The notes beneath the pieces are model-generated. The model was not told the DNA's origin. It searched no databases and saw nothing but the letters and a program-made list of their open reading frames with translations. Shown here in pieces: positions 55,432-64,000 of a stretch of DNA of 64,000 bases. Source of the DNA: G963677915 sp963677915 (lineage in GTDB: Bacteria > Bacillota > Clostridia > Lachnospirales > Vallitaleaceae); contig CAXXGE010000028.1 in the NCBI GenBank assembly GCA_963677915.2, positions 124,001 through 188,000 on the forward strand. Reading direction: 5' to 3'. Each line of letters opens with the position of its first letter. Position 1 is the first letter of the stretch. The translations under genes were made by a program, and so were the position numbers.

Positions 55432-56478
55432 ATGTTTCAATTGATTGATAAACTTTATGAAAATGAGAACCTAACCAGGGAAGAGCTGCTTGACCTACTC
55501 AACGGTCTTGACGATGAATCCACTGCCTATCTGCATGAAAAGGCGGACAAAAAGCGCAGGGAGCATTATGGCGACAGGGTATTCATGCGCGGTCTGATCG
55601 AATTCACCAATTACTGCAAGAACGACTGCAACTACTGCGGAATCAGACGGTCGAACAAAAACGCCGAGCGCTACAGACTCGACAAGGAGCTGATTATGGC
55701 TTGCTGCAAACAAGGCCATGAATTGGGATACAGAACCTTTGTTCTTCAAGGAGGAGAAGACCCATTTTATAAAGATGAAGACATCATCGATATTGTAAAA
55801 TCCATTAAAGAAAAGCATCCTGATTGCGCAGTTACGCTTTCAATCGGTGAGAAGAGCAAGGAATCCTATGCGAAATACAAGGAAGCTGGTGCTGACCGCT
55901 ACCTTCTCAGACATGAGACGAATTCAAGACATCTTTATGAGGCGCTGCATCCGGACATGTCCTACGACGAGCGAATCAGATGCCTTAAGGATATTAAGGA
56001 AGTTGGTTTCCAGGTGGGTGCCGGTTTCATGGTTGGACTGCCCAACCAGACGAATGAAGATTTTGTAAACGACTTGACTTTCCTTAAGGAACTGAACCCA
56101 CATATGGTTGGAATCGGGCCGTTCATTCCTCAAAAGGATACACCGCTCAAGGATGAAAAGTCAGGCACTGTGGAGATGACGTGTACACTTCTTTCCGTAG
56201 TCCGCCTGCTTCTGCCGAAAGTACTGCTTCCTGCAACGACGGCATTGGGTTCTTTGGACAACAAAGGCCGGGAGAAGGGATTGAAAGCCGGCGGCAACGT
56301 CGTTATGCCAAACCTTTCGCCGACCAATGTAAGGGACAAATACCTGCTGTACGACGGTAAGATCTGTACTGGTGACGAAGCTGCGCACTGCCGGGGATGC
56401 ATCGAAAGACGGATCAACTTCGCCGGCTATCAAGTCGATATGTCCAGAGGAGACCATTTAGAACGGTCACAAATATGA
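55432..56478 (+). CDS. hydE: [FeFe]-hydrogenase H-cluster radical SAM maturase HydE
   Basis: A 348-residue radical-SAM enzyme of the BioB/HydE group. The cluster motif CKNDCNYC (CxxxCxxC) is near residue 61 in EFTNYCKNDCNYCGIRRSN, which with NAERYRL is typical of HydE. A further C-terminal cysteine set (CTGDEAAHCRGC) is present. ATG 55432 follows GAGGTG; a GTG at 55423 is less likely. HydF, HydG and a hydrogenase are not in the window, so hydrogenase maturation is inferred from family only. Confidence 0.85.
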   Translation: MFQLIDKLYENENLTREELLDLLNGLDDESTAYLHEKADKKRREHYGDRVFMRGLIEFTNYCKNDCNYCGIRRSNKNAERYRLDKELIMACCKQGHELGYRTFVLQGGEDPFYKDEDIIDIVKSIKEKHPDCAVTLSIGEKSKESYAKYKEAGADRYLLRHETNSRHLYEALHPDMSYDERIRCLKDIKEVGFQVGAGFMVGLPNQTNEDFVNDLTFLKELNPHMVGIGPFIPQKDTPLKDEKSGTVEMTCTLLSVVRLLLPKVLLPATTALGSLDNKGREKGLKAGGNVVMPNLSPTNVRDKYLLYDGKICTGDEAAHCRGCIERRINFAGYQVDMSRGDHLERSQI

Positions 56479-56483
56479 TTGCC

Positions 56484-56509
56484 AAGAGAGCTGAGGCTCT
56501 CTTTTTTTT
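56484..56509 (+). terminator. Terminator after hydE
   Basis: AAGAGAGC (56484-56491) pairs with GCTCTCTT (56496-56503) around a TGAG loop; the T run extends to 56509. Confidence 0.92.
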
Positions 56510-56528
56510 CATTGGAAAGACGCCTTAT

Positions 56529-56537
56529 GGTATAATG
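56529..56537 (+). promoter_or_regulatory. Extended -10 promoter of topB
   Basis: TGGTATAAT (TATAAT 56532-56537). The start codon is 29 bp downstream. Confidence 0.5.
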
Positions 56538-56565
56538 GGTCTATCTTTAATTTGGGAGTCAACAA

Positions 56566-58689
56566 ATGAGTAAAATTCTGATTATTGCGGAGAAGCCCTC
56601 CGTTGCAAGAGATATAGGAAAAGTGTTGGGTTGTCCCAGAAAAGGGGACGGTTTTATTGAAGGAGACGCCTATGTTGTCACATGGGCAATCGGCCACCTT
56701 GTCACGCTCAACGAGCCGCAGGACTACGATGCGAAGCTGACGCGTTGGACATTTCAGTCCCTGCCTATCATTCCTGAAGAAATAGGTATTAAACCCTATT
56801 CCAAAACAGTCAAACAATTGAAAATCATTAAGGGACTGATGGAACGAAAGGATGTCGGATCCCTTATATGCGCTACCGATTCAGGGCGGGAAGGGGAGCT
56901 GATATTCAGATACATATACGATTACTGCAAATGCAGCAAGCCCTTCGATAGGCTGTGGATCTCTTCTATGACTGACAAAGCTATCAAGGACGGATTCGCC
57001 AAATTGAAACCGGGCAGCGACTATGATAATCTCTACCTGTCTGCGAAGTGCCGCTCCGAGGCGGATTGGCTCGTAGGAATCAATGCAACAAGGGCATATA
57101 CGACGAAGAACGATGTGCTTCTCAGCATTGGCAGGGTCCAGACACCCACCCTTGCCTTGATTGTAAACAGGCAGGCTGAGATAGACGATTTCAAGCCGAA
57201 GGATTATTTCGAAGTGTCTGCGGATTTCGGCAGCTTCACAGGTACATGGTTTGACGGTAAGCCTTCGGAGACGAAAATCGATAAAGAAGAACAGGCTGCT
57301 GCCATTGCCAGTAAGGTAACGGGCAAGGAAGGCACAGTCCAGTCGCTGACGAAAAAGAAAAGCAGGCAGCTGCCGCCTCAGCTTTATGATCTGACGGAAC
57401 TTCAGCGTGACGGCAATAAGATCTACGGCTACACAGCGCAGCAGGTGCTGACCATTGCCCAAGGTCTTTATGAGAAAAGAAAACTGATTACATATCCAAG
57501 AACGGACAGCCGCTATCTGAGCGACGATATGAAAAGCGTTGTTAAGTCCACATTGGGCAAACTGAATATACCGCCGTATGACAAAGCCATTTCACCAATC
57601 TTGGAGAAGGGGCTTAAATTCGACAAAAGAATTGTCGACAACAGCAAAGTCTCTGACCACCATGCCATTATCCCATCGGATAGCAGGCCAAGAACAGAGA
57701 GCCTCGGCAAGGACGAGCTGAACATCTATAACCTCATTGTAAAAAGGCTTATAGCCGTTTTCTATGATCCATTCGAATACCAGACAAGCGAGCTGGTCAT
57801 TGAAGTGGAAGAGGAACTGTTTGCAACGAAGGGGAAGATTGTCTTGAACAAAGGATGGAAAGCGCTGTATAAGCCGCGAAAAGGAGACGAAGACCAGGAA
57901 CTTCCTGCGCTTAAAAAAGGCGACAAGGCGATAGTTGTGGCCACAGAAGTGCTAAAGAAGCAGACGTCGCCTCCAAAGCCCTTTACAGAGGCAACGCTCC
58001 TTAGCGCCATGGAGAACGCCGGCAGATACATCGAAGATGAAGAGCTGAAGGAACAGATGAAAGAATCGGGATTCGGTACACCGGCAACGCGTGCAGGTAT
58101 TATCGAAAGGCTTCTCAAGGTGGAATACATTGCCAGAAAAGGCAAGTCTTTGGCTCCGACACCGAAGGGCGTCAAATTGATCAGCATCGTGCCGGATGAG
58201 CTGAGATCTCCGGAGACAACCGGGAAATGGGAGAAAGGTCTGAACAAGATTTCCAAGGGTGATCTTGACCCCGAAAGGTTTATGGCCAGTATAAAGAGAT
58301 TCGTCTCCTTTTTGGTTCAGTCTGCGAATACGACGAGCAATAAGGTTGAATTCGAAGCTGCAGGCAGAAGCAGGAAGAAGAATTACAGGATCAAGGGAGA
58401 AGTTTTCGGCAGCTGCCCAATCTGCAAAGATGGTCAGGTGACCGAAAACTCCAAATCCTTTTACTGTTCCAACTGGAAGAACGATTGCAAGTTCACGGTA
58501 TGGAAGAACAGCCTTGACAGCTATGGGATCAAGCTGGACGGCAGTCTGATACGGGAACTGCTGGAGAAAAAAGAGATCAAACCCATCGAGGTCATTATGC
58601 CGCAGACACGCGAGAAGCGGGATGGCACACTGGCTCTTAATGACGCTGGCTTGGTCGAACTGAAGAACCTGGGTGCAATCAAGGAATAA
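56566..58689 (+). CDS. topB: DNA topoisomerase III
   Basis: A type-IA topoisomerase of 707 aa. The TOPRIM domain starts ILIIAEKPSVARDIGKVL, with the acidic ATDSGREGELIFRY motif near residue 105. The active-site tyrosine is in YPRTDSRYL near residue 309. GFGTPATRAGIIERL follows, and one C-terminal zinc-ribbon-like unit (CPICKDGQ...CSNWKNDC) near residues 622-645. A GGGAG ribosome site precedes the start. Its end overlaps the convergent rqcH by 11 bp. Confidence 0.94.
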   Translation: MSKILIIAEKPSVARDIGKVLGCPRKGDGFIEGDAYVVTWAIGHLVTLNEPQDYDAKLTRWTFQSLPIIPEEIGIKPYSKTVKQLKIIKGLMERKDVGSLICATDSGREGELIFRYIYDYCKCSKPFDRLWISSMTDKAIKDGFAKLKPGSDYDNLYLSAKCRSEADWLVGINATRAYTTKNDVLLSIGRVQTPTLALIVNRQAEIDDFKPKDYFEVSADFGSFTGTWFDGKPSETKIDKEEQAAAIASKVTGKEGTVQSLTKKKSRQLPPQLYDLTELQRDGNKIYGYTAQQVLTIAQGLYEKRKLITYPRTDSRYLSDDMKSVVKSTLGKLNIPPYDKAISPILEKGLKFDKRIVDNSKVSDHHAIIPSDSRPRTESLGKDELNIYNLIVKRLIAVFYDPFEYQTSELVIEVEEELFATKGKIVLNKGWKALYKPRKGDEDQELPALKKGDKAIVVATEVLKKQTSPPKPFTEATLLSAMENAGRYIEDEELKEQMKESGFGTPATRAGIIERLLKVEYIARKGKSLAPTPKGVKLISIVPDELRSPETTGKWEKGLNKISKGDLDPERFMASIKRFVSFLVQSANTTSNKVEFEAAGRSRKKNYRIKGEVFGSCPICKDGQVTENSKSFYCSNWKNDCKFTVWKNSLDSYGIKLDGSLIRELLEKKEIKPIEVIMPQTREKRDGTLALNDAGLVELKNLGAIKE

Positions 58690-60421
58690 GTTCCAGGCCT
58701 TCTATGTTCGGTGCAATATGCATTGAATAGTTGGTATGGTATATGACATAGCCGGGCGCGGATGCGTTCGGCTTTTTCAAGTTCTTCTTCAAGGTATAGT
58801 CGACAGTAACTTTCTGCGATTCGGATGCCTGGGAATAGTAGGCTGCCAGCGCCGCAGCTTCTTCGTAGGCTCTGTCAGTCAACTCCCGGCCTTCCGTCTT
58901 CACGATGACATGGGATCCGGGGACTTCCTTTGCATGGAACCACCAGTCGTTTCCGGAAGCGAACTTGGTTGATAGATAATCGTTCTGCAGGTTGTTTTTT
59001 CCGACATACATATGGAAACCGTCCGGAGACACATAGTGGTAGGGTTTGGTCTTTTCTTCGGCTTTCCTGCCTTTCAGCTTGCGGGCTTTCATATAACCAC
59101 TTTCTACCAGTTCGGTCCTGATATCTGTCAGTACATTTTCCTCAGTTGCATGAATCAGGCTGTACTGTACTGATTTCAGATATTCTATCTCGGCTTTGGT
59201 ATGTTCAATATGGATTTCCAGCGCTTCCAACGTCCGCTTCTTCTTATTGTACTTGTCGTAGTATCTTTCGGCGTTCTTGGCGGGTGTCAGCTGCTCGTCA
59301 AGGGGAATGGTCATGTTTTCATTGGTATAGTAGTTAAAAACAGTGACTTCCTTCATGCCTTGTTTTATCTCATACAAATGACTGTGAATCAATTCGCCTC
59401 TTATACGGAACTTTTCCAGATTTCCTGCGTCCTTCATCTGTAAAAGCTGAAGATCCAGCTTCTTGTAACAGCGGTCCAGGTTGTTCTGTATCAGTCTCCG
59501 CAAATCAGATGACTTCTGGGACATGCGTGCCTGAATGGACTGCATCTCATAATAGTCATCCAAAAGGGCTGATATGCTGTTGTAAGGCTTGGCAGTATAC
59601 TCTGGATAGATGTCCAGGGAGAAAGCACTGAAGCCCCTGACCTGGGATTTGTCGTCAAGGTAAAGGGTGGGAGCGTACTGCCCTTCAAGCAGCTTGTCTC
59701 TGAACCTGGAAAAGGACAGGTAGCAGCGGTCCATGGCTTCATCGTCCAGTTCCTCGGGTACGGCGTCTCCAAGCAAGGATGCATCGTAGCAGATGGATTC
59801 GGCAAGCTGAGGACTGATGCCTGTCATGGTCAGGTAGATGCCTTTGATCAGTGTGAACTGCTGCATGATGAGAGACTTGAACTTCTCCATGGAATCCACT
59901 TCCAGCGGGTTGGCCTTGCCTTGTCCCGGCGGCATGGAGTAGGGCCTTCCAGGAAAAACCTCGCGAACAGAACTTTGCTGGTGGCTGACGTGCCTGACGC
60001 TCTCGAGAACAGTGTCTTCATGGTTGACAAGCATTATGTTGCTGTGCCTTCCCATAATCTCGATAATCAGCCGCTTCACCTGTCTGTCACCCATTTCATC
60101 AAGGTGTTCAATATGGAGCACGACGATTCTTTCGAAATCGGGCTGTTCAATGGCTATGATTCTTCCGCTGCTCAGGTATTTTCGCATGAGCATGCAAAAG
60201 TTGGGAGGGGTAAGCGGGTTGCTCTTGGGCAGCGCTGTCAAATGTATTCTGGGCATATTGGCCTGGGCTGTTAAAAGCAGCCTGTAGTTGGTTCTGTTGT
60301 TTCGGATATTTATAATCAGCTCGTCTTTTTCCGGCTGTGCTATTTTATTGATCTGGCCGCCTACGATGGTATCGGATAATTCCTTTACAATGCAGGCCAC
60401 GACGCTTCCGTCAAGTGCCAT
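58679..60421 (-). CDS. rqcH: Ribosome quality-control protein RqcH (NFACT family)
   Basis: Binds stalled 60S-equivalent subunits and recruits tRNA-Ala to add alanine tails. The NFACT-N domain starts MALDGSVVACIVKELS and includes NPLTPPNFCMLMRKYL and IIEIMGRHSNIMLVN. A long central coiled coil (about residues 280-420) follows, then the NFACT-R domain with NDWWFHAKEVPGSHVIVK near residue 480. It is 580 aa, full length. Older names call it a fibronectin-binding protein. GGAGGCGA precedes the start. Confidence 0.92.
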   Translation of the reverse strand: MALDGSVVACIVKELSDTIVGGQINKIAQPEKDELIINIRNNRTNYRLLLTAQANMPRIHLTALPKSNPLTPPNFCMLMRKYLSSGRIIAIEQPDFERIVVLHIEHLDEMGDRQVKRLIIEIMGRHSNIMLVNHEDTVLESVRHVSHQQSSVREVFPGRPYSMPPGQGKANPLEVDSMEKFKSLIMQQFTLIKGIYLTMTGISPQLAESICYDASLLGDAVPEELDDEAMDRCYLSFSRFRDKLLEGQYAPTLYLDDKSQVRGFSAFSLDIYPEYTAKPYNSISALLDDYYEMQSIQARMSQKSSDLRRLIQNNLDRCYKKLDLQLLQMKDAGNLEKFRIRGELIHSHLYEIKQGMKEVTVFNYYTNENMTIPLDEQLTPAKNAERYYDKYNKKKRTLEALEIHIEHTKAEIEYLKSVQYSLIHATEENVLTDIRTELVESGYMKARKLKGRKAEEKTKPYHYVSPDGFHMYVGKNNLQNDYLSTKFASGNDWWFHAKEVPGSHVIVKTEGRELTDRAYEEAAALAAYYSQASESQKVTVDYTLKKNLKKPNASAPGYVIYHTNYSMHIAPNIEGLELIP

Positions 60422-60500
60422 AGTATCGCCTCCTTCAGTCTTATAAGTATACAGTTGTTAGTATTTAGATGCAACATCCCTGAACCGAAGTTCTTCAATA

Positions 60501-60532
60501 AAAAATGGACTGTTTCTACTGAAACAGTCCAT
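60501..60532 (-). terminator. Terminator of the cold-shock gene
   Basis: ATGGACTGTTTC (60505-60516) pairs perfectly with GAAACAGTCCAT (60521-60532) around TACT. Read on the minus strand it ends in a T run. Confidence 0.9.
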
Positions 60533-60549
60533 TCTGGTTGCAATGCAAG

Positions 60550-60753
60550 TTATCTTGCTGATATGATATTCTCAGCTTGAGGACCTTTTTGTCCTTGGCC
60601 AAGCTCAAATGTTACAGTTTCGCCTTCTTCAAGGTTTTTGAAACCGTCCTTTTGAATTTGAGAGTAGTGAGCAAAGACATCAACACCGTCTTCGCTAGTG
60701 ATGAAACCAAATCCTTTACCGCTGTCAAACCATTTTACTGTACCGTTTTTCAT
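60550..60753 (-). CDS. Cold-shock protein (CspA family)
   Basis: A 67-residue RNA-binding OB-fold protein acting as an RNA chaperone. RNP1 is KGFGFIT (residues 14-20) and RNP2 reads VDVFAHYSQI. Almost all CspA-type landmarks are present, including the start NGTVKWFDSGKG. CGGAGG precedes the ATG. It is a one-gene unit with its own terminator. Confidence 0.96.
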   Translation of the reverse strand: MKNGTVKWFDSGKGFGFITSEDGVDVFAHYSQIQKDGFKNLEEGETVTFELGQGQKGPQAENIISAR

Positions 60754-60985
60754 ATTCGTTTCCTCCGAATGTTTTTTTATTCCTTAAAATTGATGCAAAA
60801 AATCTAATTAAAATTCGGCGACTCGAATGTTATGGTTATAACGCGACGTTTCATCTAAATTTTACGAAAATTCTTTTTATTCTGAAAATTAAGGTCTAAG
60901 TAATCATAACATCCTCCAATAGAATATGCAAGGTTTTTTTGAAAAAGAAGGATGAAAGGCTGCCATGTTGTGTTAAAGTAGAAGA
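60754..60985. other. Non-coding gap; probable cold-shock leader
   Basis: AT-rich and without an open frame of note. On the minus strand the part to about 60900 could be the long 5' leader usual for cold-shock genes. I could not place a promoter or a defined structure. A CGAATG/CATTCG repeat pair lies near the gene (60764 and 60824). Confidence 0.35.
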
Positions 60986-61384
60986 ATGGATAACAAATTA
61001 AGGAATCAACTGCTTGAAGACCAGCAAGATGAAATCACGACGTAATAGGACATTACAACCGACTCAAAAAAATGACGGGGACCGAGCTGAAACCGCAGAA
61101 ATGGAAGATTTTCTTCTTTATACTGGATTACCCGTATTCTAGGATTGACCTTTGGCATCAAGCTGCTTGAGAAAGCTGAAAAGAACGCTATCTATGTATT
61201 TACTGTGGTTTTCCTGGCCGTAGCGGTCTTGATCATCTTTTGTTTCAATTATTATATTTCAGTTGCCAAGGATTATAATTTCAAGAAAAGGTTCTTCGAG
61301 ATGGCTGGCATATCACTGGGCGTCGCTGCCATTTCCTTCTTCATTGGCGTCCTCATCAAGCGCTATATCGGTATTGATATATGA
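60986..61384 (+). pseudogene. Remnant of a ferritin-like/VIT1 family iron transporter
   Basis: Three pieces match the layout of erythrin-VIT1 (DUF125) transporters. First is MDNKLRNQLLEDQQDEITT, the start of the ferritin-like domain. A shifted frame then gives HYNRLKKMTGTELKPQKWK, and another RILGLTFGIKLLEKAEKNA. The last piece joins directly to the C-terminal membrane part, YVFTVVFLAVAVLIIF to FKKRFFEMAGISLGVAAISF and the stop at 61384. Most of the ferritin-like domain and the first membrane segments (roughly 150-200 residues) are missing. The identification is from memory of the family pattern. Confidence 0.6.
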
Positions 61385-61398
61385 CACCTTAATGCAAG

Positions 61399-61427
61399 TT
61401 GAAAGTGGCTTGTCGCTGTGTTATGAT
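61399..61427 (+). promoter_or_regulatory. Predicted SigA promoter of uppP
   Basis: TTGAAA (61399-61404), a 17-bp spacer and TATGAT (61422-61427), 33 bp before the ATG. Confidence 0.65.
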
Positions 61428-61459
61428 ATCGTAGATAAAACTTGTTTTAAGGAGAATTC

Positions 61460-62302
61460 ATGGAAATCATTAAATCTATTATTATGGGAATTGTACAGGG
61501 GTTGACGGAATTTCTGCCAGTCAGCAGTTCGGGTCACCTTGCCATATTCAACAGGATACTTCAACTGGATACAACTGATGGCATCTTATTCGAAGTGCTG
61601 CTTCACGTCGGTACGCTGGTTGCCATAGTCATCGCATTCTTTCCTGATATCGTTGAACTTGTCAGGGAAGGGATCAAGCTCATCGGAAGACTGGCTGCCT
61701 GGCCTTTCAGCAAAACAAAATCATCACCCATAAGAAACAATTATGACCGGTTCGTACTTCTTATCATCATATCCACGATACCGACAGTCATCATTGGCTT
61801 GCTGCTGGAGAAAATGGTTGAAACAGCTTTCTCATCCCTTATCATACCGGGAATCGGACTCTTGATCACGGGTTCTCTGTTGCTGATATCCTTGAAATTC
61901 GAAAATGGAACCAGGAATGAAGGCGATCTTCCATATAAAAAAGGATTCGTTGTAGGCATTGCGCAAGGACTGGCCGTCATCCCAGGCATATCCCGTTCGG
62001 GTTCGACGATGGTGGCGGGACTGGCGTCCGGAATGGAAAGGCAGTTTGCTGTCAAGTACAGTTTCATCATGTCCTTGCCGGCAGTTCTTGGTGCGGCAGT
62101 CCTAAAACTGAATGACATGTCAACCATGTCGCTAGCAAGCAACACATTGTTTGCCTATCTGCTTGGAACAGTGGCTTCAGCAGTTGTAGGCTATCTTTGC
62201 ATCAGGCTTCTGCTTGATATAATCAGAAAGAAAAAGCTGCACTATTTTGCCTATTATTGTTATGCAGTTGGTATCCTTGTCATTGGAGCATACTTCATTT
62301 AA
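61460..62302 (+). CDS. uppP: Undecaprenyl-diphosphatase
   Basis: An integral-membrane phosphatase recycling the lipid carrier for peptidoglycan; overexpression is linked to bacitracin resistance in other bacteria. Both family motifs are present: GLTEFLPVSSSGH near residue 14 (containing the catalytic Glu) and PGISRSGSTMVAG near residue 175. It is 280 aa with about eight hydrophobic segments. AAGGAG stands before the ATG. It ends 11 nt before ftsK and is probably cotranscribed with it. Confidence 0.93.
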   Translation: MEIIKSIIMGIVQGLTEFLPVSSSGHLAIFNRILQLDTTDGILFEVLLHVGTLVAIVIAFFPDIVELVREGIKLIGRLAAWPFSKTKSSPIRNNYDRFVLLIIISTIPTVIIGLLLEKMVETAFSSLIIPGIGLLITGSLLLISLKFENGTRNEGDLPYKKGFVVGIAQGLAVIPGISRSGSTMVAGLASGMERQFAVKYSFIMSLPAVLGAAVLKLNDMSTMSLASNTLFAYLLGTVASAVVGYLCIRLLLDIIRKKKLHYFAYYCYAVGILVIGAYFI

Positions 62303-62312
62303 GGGGGAGACC

Positions 62313-64000
62313 ATGGCTAGAAAGAAAAAGCAACACCCCAATCTTAGATATGAACTGGCTTTGATGACTATTTTGGCAGTCGGACTGCTCCTGGTCATCA
62401 GCATCTATTTCAATATTGGCGGCATTATCGGTAGCGGTACACGGCATCTTTTATTTGGTCTTTTTGGTATAGGTGCATATCTGCTGCCTGTTTATGTGCT
62501 GGCAGGGGCCTTTATAAAACTTTTCAACAAAGGCAATTTGAAGCTGAACAATCGGCTGGCATTTGCCTTTCTTCTTATTGTGACCATATCCGTGATTGCA
62601 CACCTTTCCTTCAGCAAGGGTCCACAGATTACAAAGACTGTTGGGGAAGCCAAAGCGTTCTTTGCATCGACCGCCAACTATTACTATACGTCCGCATTCG
62701 CAGCTGGTGCCGGCGGCATTGTCGGCGGCCTGCTCTCGGATCTGTTTGAGACACTCCTGGGGAAAATAGGAAGCTTTATTGTCCTGGTGCTTCTTGCAGT
62801 GTCTCTTCTTGTCCTGACCACGGAACGGTCAGCAATAGAATTTGCAAAAAGGCTATTCAGCCTGGCAAAAAAGCTGATTGCAAAAGCCAAAGAGCCTAAG
62901 AAAGCGAAGACTGTTAAAAAGGCCAGGAAAGAGACCAAACCAGAGAAAAAGGCCTATAATATTTTGTTGCCCGAAGAAACCGCGGATGCAAAACCTGTCG
63001 ATTTATCAGAAGATATCGAGACAGGACAGATGGCATTTGCAGACACGATGCCTGAACCTTACGCAGCGGTAGAACCAAAATCCAGGAAACCTGAAAAGGT
63101 GCTTCCTGAAACGACAGAGTCTATACTGGAAGAGATCCAGACGGTTGAAAAAAACAAGAAATCCGTCTACGAATTTCCGCCTATCAATCTTCTAAAGGAA
63201 AACAAGTACGGTGTTCATAAAACGAGCAAAGCAGTCATTGAAGACAATGCACGCAAGCTCGAGCAGACGCTTGAGAGCTTTGGCGTCAAAGCCTCGGTCG
63301 TGGATATCAGTGTAGGGCCTTCCGTAACAAGATATGAACTCCAGCCGGAAACGGGCGTGAAGGTCAGCAAGATTGTCAATCTTTCCGATGACATAGCCCT
63401 CAATCTGTCTGCCAACGGTATCCGTATTGAAGCGCCGATACCGGGAAAGCCGGCAGTCGGCATAGAAGTGCCTAACAGGGAGACATCTGCCGTACTTTTG
63501 AGAGAAGTGCTGGAGACCCATTCATTCAAGAAGTTCCCGTCTAAAGTTGCCTTCGCCTTGGGTAAAGATATCAGCGGCCAGGTTGTCGTAACGGATATTG
63601 CGAAAATGCCGCACCTACTTATTGCCGGTGCTACAGGATCGGGGAAATCTGTCTGTATCAACACATTGATAATGAGTATTCTGTACAAATCATCACCGGA
63701 TGATGTCAAACTGCTGATGATCGATCCAAAAGTTGTGGAACTCAGTATTTTTAACGGCATCCCTCATCTGATGATTCCAGTTGTGACAGAGCCGAGGAAA
63801 GCTGCCGGCGCGCTCAATTGGGCTGTCCAGGAAATGTCAGACAGGTACAAGCTTTTTGCAGCAGCCAATGTCCGTGATATCAGAGGTTACAATCAGATGA
63901 TCCGTGATACTGGAGAAGGCAAGAAGATGCCTCAGATTGTAATAATCGTAGATGAGCTTGCTGACCTGATGATGGCTTCGGCCAATGAAGTTGAAGATGC
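62313..64000 (+). CDS. ftsK: FtsK/SpoIIIE DNA translocase (5' part)
   Basis: An ATP-driven, membrane-anchored DNA pump used in chromosome segregation. About 562 codons are visible and the frame is open to the window edge. Four or so N-terminal hydrophobic segments (to about residue 170) precede a charged, lysine-rich linker. The FtsK beta domain comes next (VDISVGPSVTRYELQPETG). Walker A is GATGSGKSVC near residue 438 and Walker B IVIIVDELADLMM lies near the edge. AGGGGGAG precedes the ATG. The gamma DNA-reading domain lies outside the window. Confidence 0.94.
   Translation, partial: MARKKKQHPNLRYELALMTILAVGLLLVISIYFNIGGIIGSGTRHLLFGLFGIGAYLLPVYVLAGAFIKLFNKGNLKLNNRLAFAFLLIVTISVIAHLSFSKGPQITKTVGEAKAFFASTANYYYTSAFAAGAGGIVGGLLSDLFETLLGKIGSFIVLVLLAVSLLVLTTERSAIEFAKRLFSLAKKLIAKAKEPKKAKTVKKARKETKPEKKAYNILLPEETADAKPVDLSEDIETGQMAFADTMPEPYAAVEPKSRKPEKVLPETTESILEEIQTVEKNKKSVYEFPPINLLKENKYGVHKTSKAVIEDNARKLEQTLESFGVKASVVDISVGPSVTRYELQPETGVKVSKIVNLSDDIALNLSANGIRIEAPIPGKPAVGIEVPNRETSAVLLREVLETHSFKKFPSKVAFALGKDISGQVVVTDIAKMPHLLIAGATGSGKSVCINTLIMSILYKSSPDDVKLLMIDPKVVELSIFNGIPHLMIPVVTEPRKAAGALNWAVQEMSDRYKLFAAANVRDIRGYNQMIRDTGEGKKMPQIVIIVDELADLMMASANEVED

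Noticed and set aside
1..64000. tRNA or rRNA genes
   Set aside because: No cloverleaf with a T-loop consensus and no rRNA-like stretch was noticed in the gaps; a covariance search was not possible here.

Overview
The window looks like a chromosomal segment of an anaerobic, low-to-mid GC Firmicute of the class Clostridia. The evidence is a SCIFF peptide with its radical-SAM maturase, a bifurcating-type NfnAB pair, a HydE maturase, the coproporphyrinogen dehydrogenase HemZ, two T-box leaders and RqcH. Gene order also fits: yajC, scfA, scfB, secDF, recJ, apt, relA, dtd, hemZ, hisS, aspS. I cannot name the genus. No rRNA, tRNA, prophage or CRISPR array was seen.

Layout: 1-5.1 kb holds the hflK tail, hflC, argC, glgB and a CHAD protein. 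5.1-9.3 kb carries argH, argG and cls on the minus strand. 9.4-17 kb is the argJBD-carAB operon. Both arginine promoters (before argG and before argJ) overlap two ArgR-type boxes with the same spacing. 17-20.4 kb has a DUF362 ferredoxin-like protein and NfnAB. 20.5-27.8 kb is a T-box-led run: ilvB, metA, lspA, aroC, an FAD protein, tgt and yajC. 27.9-35.3 kb has a PHP protein, scfAB, secDF, recJ and apt. 35.3-39.0 kb is an accessory pocket between apt and relA, with a decayed TnpB element and several small or broken genes. 39-49.7 kb is the relA-dtd-hemZ-proA operon followed by T-box hisS-aspS, a TcdA-like gene and an RseC-like gene. 49.7-64 kb has glyA, a LUD protein, a P-type calcium ATPase, hydE, topB, rqcH, a cold-shock gene, a decayed iron-transporter gene, uppP and the start of ftsK.

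Sequence quality matters here. carB, secDF, recJ, apt and a small membrane gene are interrupted by one- or two-base indels, mostly in short homopolymers. Restoring the frame gives the normal family length for carB (1064 aa), secDF (724 aa) and apt (171 aa). Base-calling error is therefore the simplest explanation. The tnpB gene and the 61 kb VIT-like gene have lost whole segments and look truly decayed, unless the assembly collapsed there.

The most interesting point is the TnpB element. Its right end supplies the stop codon of apt, its omega-RNA-like region still looks folded, and a LexA-type box sits on its predicted transcription start. I found no clearly undescribed multi-gene system.
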